Assembly (NCBI GenBank): GCA_964457935.1
Contig: CAYWFC010000002.1
Coordinates: forward strand, 1 to 59,521
DNA length: 59,521 nt
Reading direction: 5' to 3'
Source: STF1-107 sp964457935
GTDB lineage: Bacteria; Bacillota; Clostridia; Christensenellales; UBA1242
The notes under the pieces were generated by a model, which searched no databases, had not been told where the DNA came from, and saw only the letters and a program-made list of their open reading frames with translations. The translations under genes were made by a program, and so were the position numbers. The number at the start of each line of letters is the position of its first letter. Position 1 is the first letter of the stretch. Shown here one piece after another: positions 25,324 through 33,522 of the stretch.

Positions 25324-25787
25324 AGAAAAAGTATATATTTTTGAGCGTGATGATAGTTATTTTGTTAGCGATTGATTTGCTAACAAAATATTTTTTGACC
25401 GATGTATATGACCTGACTATCATACCCGGTGTGGTGTCGTTTGACTATGTCACCAATACTGGCGCGAGTTTTAGCATTTTTAGCGGTCACACCGCGTGGC
25501 TGGCTGTGTTTAGCGCGGTCATGGTGGTGGCTATAGTGGTGGTGGACGTGCTGTATCGCTCGCGTCATCCGCTCTATGTGGTGTCTATCGGGCTGGTGAT
25601 GGCTGGCGCAGTCGGCAATCTCATCGATAGGCTGGCTTTTGGCTATGTGAGAGACTTTATCCGACTGGATTTCGTCAATTTCGCCATTTTTAACTTCGCT
25701 GACTGCTGTCTCACTGTGGGGTGCGTGTGCTTGGCTGTGTATATTCTGTTTTTTAGTAAGATTAAGGGTAATAATGACACAAAATAA
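25320..25787 (+). CDS. lspA: Lipoprotein signal peptidase
   Basis: Membrane aspartic protease (signal peptidase II) that removes signal peptides from prolipoproteins, such as those at 45258-46007 and 47786-49195. 155 aa with four predicted transmembrane helices. The two catalytic Asp are visible in GNLIDR and in FNFADCCL, and VRDFI between them is conserved. ATGA overlap with sepF; the last 14 bases overlap the pseudouridine synthase gene. Confidence 0.94.
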   Translation: MKKKYIFLSVMIVILLAIDLLTKYFLTDVYDLTIIPGVVSFDYVTNTGASFSIFSGHTAWLAVFSAVMVVAIVVVDVLYRSRHPLYVVSIGLVMAGAVGNLIDRLAFGYVRDFIRLDFVNFAIFNFADCCLTVGCVCLAVYILFFSKIKGNNDTK

Positions 25788-26688
25788 GTTATTTGTTTTT
25801 AATGATACTGTATCTAAACGATTGGATGTTTTTTTGTGTGAAAATCTAGAGAACATCACTCGCGCATACATCAAGACGCTCAATACTGACGGTCACATCA
25901 CTGTCAACGGTCAGTCTGTCAAGGCGGGCTACGCGCTGAAATCTGGCGACCAGATTAGCGTGGCACTGCCAGACATACAGCCACTAGAGGCTAAGGCTGA
26001 GGACATAGATTTGGACATTTTGTACCAAGACGATGACTTAGTGGTACTAAACAAACCGCAAGGTATAGTGGTGCATCCTTGCCAGACCACTAAATCTGGG
26101 ACTTTGGTCAATGCACTGCTTTATCACATAGACAATCTCAGTGGCATAAACGGAGTGCTGAGGCCGGGTATAGTGCACAGGCTGGACAAGGATACGTCAG
26201 GTCTGCTCGTCGTGGCAAAAAACGACCATTCGCACAAAGAACTCTCTAGACAACTGCAAGACAAGACTATGCACAGAGAGTATTTGGCGCTGGTCAATGG
26301 CGTGGTCAGGAGCGACTTTGCAGTCGAAGGGTATATGACGCGCCACCCGCGCAATAGGCAACTTATGACTGTCACGCCTACCCAGACTGTGCCTAGCGCG
26401 CGATACAGCAAGACATACTTTGAAGTGGTGCAGAATTTCGACAAATACACTTTGCTCAAGTGCATACTGACCACAGGACGCACGCACCAAATCCGCGCCC
26501 ACCTAAAGAGCAAGAATATCACCATAGTAGGCGACCGCCAGTACGGTAGCACAGATAAATTCAAACTAAATGGGCAATTATTGCACGCATATTCGCTTAC
26601 TTTTGTGCATCCTAGCACGCACGAGGAGATGACTTTTACGTGCGACGTGCCAAGTTTCTTTAGAGACGTGCTAGAAAAAATAAAATAA
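25774..26688 (+). CDS. RluA/RluD-family pseudouridine synthase
   Basis: Modifies uridines in rRNA (the B. subtilis equivalent beside lspA is ylyB). 304 aa. An N-terminal S4 RNA-binding domain (about 15-75; KRLDVFLCENLENITRAYIK, then GHITVNG) is followed by the catalytic domain with HRLDKDTSGLLVVAK containing the catalytic Asp, and GRTHQIRAHL and DRQYG near the end. AAGGG upstream; it overlaps lspA, implying coupled translation. The exact target site cannot be assigned from sequence. Confidence 0.92.
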   Translation: MTQNKLFVFNDTVSKRLDVFLCENLENITRAYIKTLNTDGHITVNGQSVKAGYALKSGDQISVALPDIQPLEAKAEDIDLDILYQDDDLVVLNKPQGIVVHPCQTTKSGTLVNALLYHIDNLSGINGVLRPGIVHRLDKDTSGLLVVAKNDHSHKELSRQLQDKTMHREYLALVNGVVRSDFAVEGYMTRHPRNRQLMTVTPTQTVPSARYSKTYFEVVQNFDKYTLLKCILTTGRTHQIRAHLKSKNITIVGDRQYGSTDKFKLNGQLLHAYSLTFVHPSTHEEMTFTCDVPSFFRDVLEKIK

Positions 26689-26712
26689 AATCTATATTTT
26701 TGGCAGAAAATA

Positions 26713-26741
26713 TTGCATATTAGATTTATATTTGATATAAT
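26713..26741 (+). promoter_or_regulatory. Promoter of the two small membrane genes
   Basis: TTGCAT at 26713-26718, 17 bases, TATAAT at 26736-26741; GGAGGG before the ATG at 26760. Confidence 0.75.
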
Positions 26742-26759
26742 ATAACTTGGAGGGAACAA

Positions 26760-27020
26760 ATGGCTAATAACTTTAAATTTGAGAAATTTCTAAACTTCCT
26801 CGCTTATGTAGCTATCATCTTCGTAGCAGTGGCATTGCTATTGGGCAAAGTTATCAATAGTTTGACCGCACTGAGAGATATCGCTGAGATTATGGCATAT
26901 TTCATCACCGCTATATCGGCATTCTACTATGCTAGGAGCAAGCGCAATCCTTGGATCATTGTGGCTTATATCGTAGCAGTAGTCATCATCATAGTGATAC
27001 TGGTACTACGCTTGGCATAA
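26760..27020 (+). CDS. Small two/three-helix membrane protein, 86 aa
   Basis: Unrecognised. Hydrophobic segments at about residues 11-28 (FLAYVAIIFVAVALLLG), 38-57 (IAEIMAYFITAISAFYYA) and 64-85 (WIIVAYIVAVVIIIVILVL) with positively charged ARSKRN between the last two. GGAGGG sets the start. Its stop codon overlaps the start of the next membrane gene (TAATG), so both are made together. Confidence 0.75.
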   Translation: MANNFKFEKFLNFLAYVAIIFVAVALLLGKVINSLTALRDIAEIMAYFITAISAFYYARSKRNPWIIVAYIVAVVIIIVILVLRLA

Positions 27021-27391
27021 TGAAGAGAAAGTTTAATCGCAGGCTCACCATTTGCTTGGTGAGTTTGTTTGTATCTATAGTAATGTTGTGTCTGCAGTCA
27101 GTGAGCAAAATATTCACCAATGTGGGATTGTCAATGCTCGGGGTTGCTATATTTTTTGGGTCATTATTGTACTACGACCACATGCGTGGCTTGCACCAGC
27201 AGTACGACCAAGAAATGCGCGACATTATGCGCCAGTCCGACGAAGAAGGACTGTCTATGCAACGAAAAGACATCAAGCGCGTGCACAAACACAGACGCAG
27301 ATATTTCGCAGGGCACAGATTCACTTTCGTGTGTTTCGCTGTGTGCGGAGTGCTGATATTTGTGCTGCCTATTTTGATGTTCTTTATCTAA
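27020..27391 (+). CDS. Small membrane protein with basic cytoplasmic loop, 123 aa
   Basis: Unrecognised. Starts at the ATG overlapping the previous stop (TAATG). Two N-terminal hydrophobic segments (about 9-26 and 32-51), then a charged stretch with QQYDQEMRDIMRQSDEEG and KRVHKHRRR, then a C-terminal helix (about 101-122, FTFVCFAVCGVLIFVLPILM). Lies between the pseudouridine synthase and tig; no function suggested. Confidence 0.72.
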   Translation: MKRKFNRRLTICLVSLFVSIVMLCLQSVSKIFTNVGLSMLGVAIFFGSLLYYDHMRGLHQQYDQEMRDIMRQSDEEGLSMQRKDIKRVHKHRRRYFAGHRFTFVCFAVCGVLIFVLPILMFFI

Positions 27392-27396
27392 AATAT

Positions 27397-27425
27397 TTGC
27401 TATATCGCACTGGATGTGGTATAAT
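27397..27425 (+). promoter_or_regulatory. Promoter of tig
   Basis: TTGCTA at 27397-27402, 17 bases, TATAAT at 27420-27425; AAGGAGAG before the ATG. Confidence 0.75.
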
Positions 27426-27449
27426 ATACTTTACGTTTAAGGAGAGATT

Positions 27450-28763
27450 ATGAATTACACAATTACAAAAAATGACAACGGCCAGCACGTAGCTGAGATC
27501 AAGATCGACGCCAAAGAATGGGACACATATTTGGAGTCAGCGTACCTTCGCACTAAAGAAAAATTCACTGTGCAGGGCTTCCGCAAAGGCAAAGCACCTA
27601 GAAATGTGATAGAGAAAATGTACGGCGAGCATATTTTCATGCAGGACGCCCTAGACGACGTGTACTACAAGGCTTACACTCAGATATTGAGCGAGAATGC
27701 AGATATCAAGCCTATCTCGTCACCTAGCCTAGACATCAAGTCCTTTGACAAAGACGCTCTAGAGTTATTGCTGACTATCCCATGTATGCCTAAGTTTGAA
27801 TTGGCTCAATACAAGGGCAATACGTACCACAAACATATCCACACTGTAGGCGAGGACGAAGTGGCTGAGGCAGTGAATAGAGAACTGATGCGCGCATCCA
27901 AACTGGAAGAAAAAGACGGCGCAGTAGCAATGGATGACTTCGTGAACCTAGACTTTGAGGGATACATCGACGGCGAAGCATTCGAGGGTGGCAGTGCGAA
28001 AGACTATCAGCTGAAGATAGGCTCTCATAGTTTCATCGATACATTCGAGGACCAGCTCGTAGGGCTGAAAGTCGGCGACACCAAAGACGTCAATGTCACA
28101 TTCCCAGCAGACTACCACGAGCCAAAATTCTCTGGCAAGCCAGCAGTATTTAAGGTAAAAATCAACAAAATCCGCGCTCGCGTAATGCCTGAATTAAACG
28201 ACGAATTCGTCAAAGACATATCCGAATACGACACTGTAGCAGACTTTAAGGCTGGGCTAAAGAAAGACCTCGAAGAGAGAAATGCTAACCAAGCCAAGGC
28301 ACATCTAGAGAATGAGATTTTGGACGACATCGTGGATAGGACTGACATCGACCTACCAGAAGCATTGCTCGAAAACGAGAAAGACAGGATGATGCATGGC
28401 TTCGAGCAACAACTCGCTCAGCAGGGCATCGCTCTCGATGATTACGCCCAATACATCGGCAAGACTGTCGATGAGATCAAGGCAGAGCAGAGCGAATACG
28501 CAGTCAAATCTCTAAAATCTAGACTAGTGCTAGAGAAATTAATCACAGAAGAGAAAATCGACATTTTGGACGGTCAGTATGAGGAGAAAGTCAAAGAGAT
28601 CGCTGACTCTCAGCATATGGCTGTGGCAGACTTTGAGAAAGAAATCTCAGAGGACCTGAAGAATAGAATACTAAACAATATCTTGATGGACAACATTGTG
28701 AAATTCTTGATAGACAACAATACTATCGAAGAAGAAGTGTGCGACGAACATCATTCTCACTAA
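27450..28763 (+). CDS. tig: Trigger factor chaperone
   Basis: Ribosome-associated folding chaperone, 437 aa, normal length. The N-terminal ribosome-binding loop is seen as FTVQGFRKGKAPRNVIEKMY (signature GFRKGKAP). The FKBP-type prolyl isomerase domain follows at about 150-235 (NLDFEGYIDGEAFEGG, FEDQLVGLKVGDTKDVNVTF). The helical C-terminal substrate cradle runs to the His-rich end (DEHHSH). First gene of the conserved tig-clpP-clpX set. Confidence 0.95.
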   Translation: MNYTITKNDNGQHVAEIKIDAKEWDTYLESAYLRTKEKFTVQGFRKGKAPRNVIEKMYGEHIFMQDALDDVYYKAYTQILSENADIKPISSPSLDIKSFDKDALELLLTIPCMPKFELAQYKGNTYHKHIHTVGEDEVAEAVNRELMRASKLEEKDGAVAMDDFVNLDFEGYIDGEAFEGGSAKDYQLKIGSHSFIDTFEDQLVGLKVGDTKDVNVTFPADYHEPKFSGKPAVFKVKINKIRARVMPELNDEFVKDISEYDTVADFKAGLKKDLEERNANQAKAHLENEILDDIVDRTDIDLPEALLENEKDRMMHGFEQQLAQQGIALDDYAQYIGKTVDEIKAEQSEYAVKSLKSRLVLEKLITEEKIDILDGQYEEKVKEIADSQHMAVADFEKEISEDLKNRILNNILMDNIVKFLIDNNTIEEEVCDEHHSH

Positions 28764-28848
28764 TTATCGCTAAAATACTGCAAAATTAGTGTCTGGATGC
28801 AGGTACAGATTATACACTTTTGGATAGTATAATAATAAGGAGTGATTT

Positions 28849-29430
28849 ATGATGATACCAATGGTAGTAGACCAAGTAGGTAATTTTGAAAGAAGTTATG
28901 ATATATATTCCAGACTGCTCGAGGACAGGATTATATTCTTGACAGGCGAGATAAACGACGCTGTGGCTAATTCTGTCGTGGCGCAGTTGATATATCTAGA
29001 GGGCAAAAACCCTGACAAAGACATATTTTTGTACATCAATAGCCCCGGTGGCTCTGTGAGCGCCGGTATGGCTATATACGACACTATGCAATACGTCAAA
29101 TGTGACGTGTCGACCATTTGTATAGGGCTGGCGGCATCTATGGCGGCATTATTGCTGTCCAGCGGTGCCAAAGGCAAGCGCATAGTGCTACCTCATGGCG
29201 AAGTGATGATACACCAGCCTCTCGGTGGCGCGCAAGGTCAAGCCAGCGACATAGAGATACAGGCAAAGCATATCCAGAGCATCAAAGCGACTCTGAATAA
29301 GATTTTGGCTGACAATACCGGCAAAGACATCCACACTATCGAAGTCGATACCGATAGAGACAATTATATGACTGCAGAGCAGGCTCTGGAGTACGGTCTG
29401 GTGGATAAAATTTTCACAAAAAGACAATAA
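28849..29430 (+). CDS. clpP: ATP-dependent Clp protease proteolytic subunit
   Basis: Serine protease subunit forming the ClpP tetradecamer, 193 aa. Catalytic Ser in GLAASMAALLLSSG, His in GEVMIHQPLGG and Asp in DTDRDNYMTAEQA are in place. AAGGAG upstream of two adjacent ATG codons; MMIPMVVDQ is close to the usual N-terminus, which is removed on maturation. A -10 TATAAT lies at 28828-28833 without a good -35. Followed by clpX, its ATPase partner. Confidence 0.96.
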   Translation: MMIPMVVDQVGNFERSYDIYSRLLEDRIIFLTGEINDAVANSVVAQLIYLEGKNPDKDIFLYINSPGGSVSAGMAIYDTMQYVKCDVSTICIGLAASMAALLLSSGAKGKRIVLPHGEVMIHQPLGGAQGQASDIEIQAKHIQSIKATLNKILADNTGKDIHTIEVDTDRDNYMTAEQALEYGLVDKIFTKRQ

Positions 29431-29470
29431 TACTTTGCATACAATAAAATACGATTTATAGAGGTGTTTT

Positions 29471-30724
29471 TTGAAAGAGATAGATACAGTTTGCTCGTTC
29501 TGTGGAAAAACGGTGATGCAGATATCTCAGATAGTATCCAATCCAGACGGTGATTGTTTTATTTGTCGCGATTGCGTCGAGATGTGCAAGTCTCTCATGG
29601 AGATGGAGAAAGACGACACCAAGGCTAACGGTGAATACGCTGTAGATTTGATGCGCCCGCAAGAGATAAAAGAGAAATTGGACCAATTCATCATAGGACA
29701 GGACGAGGCTAAACGCGTGCTGGCTGTCAGTGTGTACAATCATTATAGACGCATCAATTACAATGCGACCAATCACACCGATGACGACGTGGAACTAGAA
29801 AAAAGCAATGTGCTACTCATAGGCCCTACTGGCAGTGGTAAGACATTGCTCGCCAAGACACTGGCAAAAACTCTCAAAGTGCCATTCGCTAGTTGCGATG
29901 CTACTACTTTGACTGAGGCTGGATATGTGGGCGATGATGTAGAAAATGTATTGCTAAAACTCATCCAAAATGCTAATTTTGATGTCAAAAAAGCAGAAAA
30001 AGGCATCATTTATATAGACGAAATAGACAAAATCGCTAGAAAGAGCGAGAATATGTCTATCACTCGCGATGTCTCTGGCGAAGGTGTGCAACAAGCCTTG
30101 CTAAAGATTTTGGAAGGCACTATCGCGTCTGTACCACCACAGGGTGGCAGGAAACATCCACAACAAGAAAACATCCAGATAGACACTACTAATATATTGT
30201 TTATCTTGGGTGGGGCGTTCGTAGGCTTGGAGAAAATAGTCGCTCAGCGTAATGGCGGAGTGAAGTTGGGCTTCGGCGCCGATATGAAAGACAATAGTCA
30301 AAAGGTAAACAACGAACGCATAAAAGATATCCAGCCATATGACTTGATTAAATATGGTATGATACCAGAGTTCGTCGGTCGTGTGCCTATAGTGGTGAGC
30401 CTAGACGGGCTGAGCCAAAATGCGCTGGAAAAAATATTGATAGAGCCAAAAAATGCTATCGTCAAACAGTATAAGAAAATGTTCAAAATCGACGGCATAG
30501 ATTTGGAATTTAGCAATAGTGCTATCCAAGCAGTAGCGCAAAAGGCGCTCGAACTCAGGACGGGTGCTAGAGGACTGAGGACAGTGCTGGAGGACAAAAT
30601 GATAGACGTGATGTATAACTATCACTTCGATGATTCGATAGAGAAGATAGTGGTAGATGATAATTTCATCACTGGCAAGTCCGCCCCTACTGTGTACAAA
30701 AAGACAAAATCTGAAACAGCATAA
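29471..30724 (+). CDS. clpX: ATP-dependent Clp protease ATPase subunit ClpX
   Basis: AAA+ unfoldase feeding substrates to ClpP, 417 aa. N-terminal zinc-binding domain with Cys-x2-Cys pairs (CSFCGK and CFICRDC). Walker A GPTGSGKT, Walker B IIYIDEIDKI, sensor and ClpP-contacting regions follow. The start is a TTG at 29471 with AGAGGTG upstream; no nearby ATG keeps the zinc finger. Followed by a strong terminator. Confidence 0.96.
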   Translation: MKEIDTVCSFCGKTVMQISQIVSNPDGDCFICRDCVEMCKSLMEMEKDDTKANGEYAVDLMRPQEIKEKLDQFIIGQDEAKRVLAVSVYNHYRRINYNATNHTDDDVELEKSNVLLIGPTGSGKTLLAKTLAKTLKVPFASCDATTLTEAGYVGDDVENVLLKLIQNANFDVKKAEKGIIYIDEIDKIARKSENMSITRDVSGEGVQQALLKILEGTIASVPPQGGRKHPQQENIQIDTTNILFILGGAFVGLEKIVAQRNGGVKLGFGADMKDNSQKVNNERIKDIQPYDLIKYGMIPEFVGRVPIVVSLDGLSQNALEKILIEPKNAIVKQYKKMFKIDGIDLEFSNSAIQAVAQKALELRTGARGLRTVLEDKMIDVMYNYHFDDSIEKIVVDDNFITGKSAPTVYKKTKSETA

Positions 30725-30731
30725 ACTAGTG

Positions 30732-30763
30732 AAATTATCGTGCTTATTTGCACGATAATTTTA
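30732..30763 (+). terminator. Terminator after clpX
   Basis: Perfect 12-bp stem AAATTATCGTGC / GCACGATAATTT around TTATTT. Confidence 0.9.
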
Positions 30764-30965
30764 TATAAAAAATATTGAGTCAAAATGTGGATTAAATAAA
30801 TCAAAAAATCAAAAATAAAAAATAAATAAAAATAAAAATAAAATAATAAATACCAATAAAATCAAATAAAATAATAAAAATCAAATAAAATATAAAAAAT
30901 AATATAAAAATTAATAAAAAATCAAAGAAATTAATAAAAAATACTATATTTTTATCTAAAATTAA
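30764..30965. repeat. A-rich simple-sequence spacer
   Basis: About 200 bases of AATAAAAAT-type words, with almost no C or G. No gene, no hairpin. It separates clpX from the patatin gene. Confidence 0.85.
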
Positions 30966-30982
30966 TAAAAAAGTGAAGAAAT

Positions 30983-31846
30983 ATGAAAATAGAGAAATTT
31001 TTCCTAACTAATTATTTTAAGAACAAGAAATCAAAGCCTACAGTCAGAGTGGGTTTGTGTTTGGGCGGTGGTGGCGCTAGAGGAATAGCGCATCTCGGCG
31101 CGCTAAAAGCTTTTGAAGAATACGGCATAGATTTTGACTTTGTAGTGGGATGCAGTGCGGGAGCATTGGTAGGAGCATTTTATTGTGCTGGGATGAATTA
31201 TCAGCAGATTTATGATATAGCCAAGACTATCAAAACGAAAGATATCCGTTCGGGAAGGCTAGGCATATTTCCGTCAAAAAATGACGGACTGATAGAACTA
31301 ATCAAAAACAACATCCCTTATGAGAATATAGAAGACTTGCCAAAGAAATTTTGCGCCGTAGCGGTAGACCTAGTCACTGCGACAGAGAAGCATTTTGACC
31401 ATGGCAAACTCGCTGAATTGACAGCATCGAGTTGCTGTGTACCTGCGGTATTCGAGCCTGTGAGATTTGACAACATGGTGCTGGTAGACGGTGGAGTGAT
31501 GAACAATCTGCCTGCCGATGTGCCGAAAAAATTTGGCTGTGATTACGTCATCAGTGTGGATGTGAATTCCACTCGTGGAGGCAATATCACCTCGGGCAAG
31601 ATGATAGACAGTATAGTGACTTCGTTCAAGATAATGATGAAGAACAACAGCGCATCAGGTTATCTAAATAGCGACATTTTGATCAAGCCTGACACCAAAA
31701 GATTTAAGTCTACCAAGCCGGATGGCTTCGACGAAATGGTGGAGGAAGGCTATCTCGCCACTGTAAAAGCCATGCCACAGATAATGGAATTGATGAATGG
31801 CGAAGTGGAGAAAAAATCAGTAATAACGAACTTCTTTGATAATTGA
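30983..31846 (+). CDS. Patatin-like phospholipase
   Basis: Predicted cytoplasmic or membrane-associated acyl hydrolase, 287 aa. The oxyanion Gly-rich loop GLCLGGGGARGIAHLG, the nucleophile elbow VVGCSAGALVG (G-x-S-x-G) and the Asp of the Ser-Asp dyad in LVDGGVMNNLPADV are all present, so it should be active on lipids. The N-terminal basic stretch (KNKKSKPTVRV) precedes the domain. Its stop overlaps the start of the next gene. No lipid-related gene is nearby; substrate unknown. Confidence 0.9.
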   Translation: MKIEKFFLTNYFKNKKSKPTVRVGLCLGGGGARGIAHLGALKAFEEYGIDFDFVVGCSAGALVGAFYCAGMNYQQIYDIAKTIKTKDIRSGRLGIFPSKNDGLIELIKNNIPYENIEDLPKKFCAVAVDLVTATEKHFDHGKLAELTASSCCVPAVFEPVRFDNMVLVDGGVMNNLPADVPKKFGCDYVISVDVNSTRGGNITSGKMIDSIVTSFKIMMKNNSASGYLNSDILIKPDTKRFKSTKPDGFDEMVEEGYLATVKAMPQIMELMNGEVEKKSVITNFFDN

Positions 31847-33015
31847 TAATGCACGCAAAAGATAAAAATAACGAAAATAATACCCCAAATGACGAAAAAT
31901 TAGCCAAAAATCTAGCAAAATATGATAAAAATATCAAAACTCGAAAAATAATCGCTAGTGTGTTTTTCTTGAGCGTTATATTGGCGTTCGTGGTATCTAT
32001 GTTTTATAGTCCGCAGATATCGTCAATGCTGTCGCGCGCATTCTCGTCTGCCAACGCGGTCGATTTGGCTGGCAAGATGTCAGTGCATTATGTGGATGTC
32101 GGGCAGGCGCTCGGCATAATAGTGAAGTTTGACAACGGTCAAGTGGCGGTGGTAGACACTGGGTCGGCGAGTACTGCGACTGACTTTTGTAATTACATAA
32201 AGAACAAAATATTTGCACACAAGCGCGAATATGTCATCGACTATCTCATACTCACTCACAGCGACGCAGACCACGCCGGTGGTGCGGTGAAGATATTAGA
32301 TAATTTCGTAGTGAAAAATATTTACAGACCGAATATCTATGCAGAGTTTGAGAGACACTCCGGCATGGTAGATACGTCACTTACTTGGTATGAAGTTATC
32401 AGGGCTATAAATGCAGAGTGCGCCAAAGGGGCAAATTTATTTTACAATGCTAGCGGTATAAATATACGAGCAGGTGGCTCGGTCATGACATTCCTGAGCC
32501 CGACGAGAGATGAATACACCGACTACAATGAATATAGCCCTATCATCAAACTGAGATACGCTGGGTTTAGCCATTTGCTGACTGGCGATGCGACTGCTGA
32601 CAACGAAGAGGAAGTATTGCAGACCAGCCCGATAAGTCTAGTGAGTGATGTGCTGTGCGTCGCGCATCATGGCAGTCAGACTTCTAGTACTCCAGAATTT
32701 ATTAACGCAGTACAGCCAAAATATGCAGTGATCAGTGTGGGCAATAATTCATATGGGCATCCAGACGAAAGTACTCTGGGCAATCTATATGTTTGCGGTG
32801 TGAAGCCAAGCAATTTATATAGAACTGACGAGGATGGTGACGTAGTGTTTGTCACTGACAGCGACGGCACGAGCATCTACACAGGTGGCATAGTCGTACC
32901 TGTACGAATAAACTGGAATCTGGTGGCGGTGACTGTGATACTGTGGTGTACCGCCTCGGGAGCTATAGTTTGGATAAGATTGGACAAAAAATTTAATGAA
33001 AATCAAAAAACATAA
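31843..33015 (+). CDS. Membrane-anchored ComEC-like metallo-beta-lactamase protein
   Basis: Extracytoplasmic metal-dependent hydrolase of the ComEC/Rec2 C-terminal type, about 390 aa. An N-terminal transmembrane helix (about 38-60, IIASVFFLSVILAFVVSMF), then HYVDVGQALGIIV, the zinc motif LTHSDADHAGG, LTGDATADNEEE and CVAHHGSQTSS with further ligands, and a C-terminal helix (about 354-376, LVAVTVILWCTASGAIVWI). The channel domain of true ComEC is absent, so it is not a full competence protein. The start may be the TTG at 31843, overlapping the patatin stop, or the ATG at 31849. Confidence 0.87.
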   Translation: MIMHAKDKNNENNTPNDEKLAKNLAKYDKNIKTRKIIASVFFLSVILAFVVSMFYSPQISSMLSRAFSSANAVDLAGKMSVHYVDVGQALGIIVKFDNGQVAVVDTGSASTATDFCNYIKNKIFAHKREYVIDYLILTHSDADHAGGAVKILDNFVVKNIYRPNIYAEFERHSGMVDTSLTWYEVIRAINAECAKGANLFYNASGINIRAGGSVMTFLSPTRDEYTDYNEYSPIIKLRYAGFSHLLTGDATADNEEEVLQTSPISLVSDVLCVAHHGSQTSSTPEFINAVQPKYAVISVGNNSYGHPDESTLGNLYVCGVKPSNLYRTDEDGDVVFVTDSDGTSIYTGGIVVPVRINWNLVAVTVILWCTASGAIVWIRLDKKFNENQKT

Positions 33016-33080
33016 TGTTTTTAGTTGTTTTTATCAGCCAAATCTGATATATTAAAAAATAATGTAGTGGGGTCCGAATT

Positions 33081-33491
33081 TTGAACAAAAAAATATTAAT
33101 TGTAAGTGAAAGTAAATGTTTGAGCGATGTGCTAAAGGACTTCGCTAAAGCCAAGGGGCTTCCGTATGTGGATGCGGAGCAAGTGATCAGGCGAGTGCTA
33201 CTCGGCACTCACAATCTGAACAAACTGCATGCCATAGAGAGCAGTGTGCTGGATGCTATATTTAGCCAAGGCGAGTGCGTGTTGTTCGTGGCGGTAGATA
33301 CTTTTGTCGCTGAGGAAAACGAAGAGAGATTTCGAGATTGCGTCAAGGTGTACGTCAAACTGGGCGATGCCAATGATTTGACTGAGAATGTCGCGGTCGA
33401 GATAGATAACTATATGCGCGGTGCGACTGACTATACCATTTGCGTAAGGCAAAAAAGCCAACTTTTAGACAAATTGTTTGACATAATTTGA
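33081..33491 (+). CDS. Hypothetical kinase-like protein without P-loop, 136 aa
   Basis: Unrecognised. It starts with a TTG after a GTGGGG-type site. The fold pattern (beta strand KKILIVSES, later VDAEQVIRRVL and CVLFVAVDTFVAEENEERFR) recalls shikimate/cytidylate-kinase-like proteins, but the nucleotide-binding Gly-x4-Gly-Lys loop is absent, so an active kinase is unlikely. The gap to transketolase is only 31 bases, so the two are probably co-transcribed. Confidence 0.6.
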   Translation: MNKKILIVSESKCLSDVLKDFAKAKGLPYVDAEQVIRRVLLGTHNLNKLHAIESSVLDAIFSQGECVLFVAVDTFVAEENEERFRDCVKVYVKLGDANDLTENVAVEIDNYMRGATDYTICVRQKSQLLDKLFDII

Positions 33492-33522
33492 GATTTTTTA
33501 CATTATATATTAGTAGGTGAAT

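Noticed and set aside
28758..28791. Hairpin after tig as a terminator
   Set aside because: CACTAATT/AATTAGTG encloses a long loop and is not followed by a T-run. It may still be an mRNA end structure but not an intrinsic terminator.
31843..33015. Full ComEC competence channel
   Set aside because: It has only two flanking helices and lacks the multi-helix competence domain; only the metallo-beta-lactamase part is present.
33081..33491. Shikimate or cytidylate kinase
   Set aside because: The nucleotide-binding P-loop is missing, so the similarity in secondary-structure order is not enough for a functional call.
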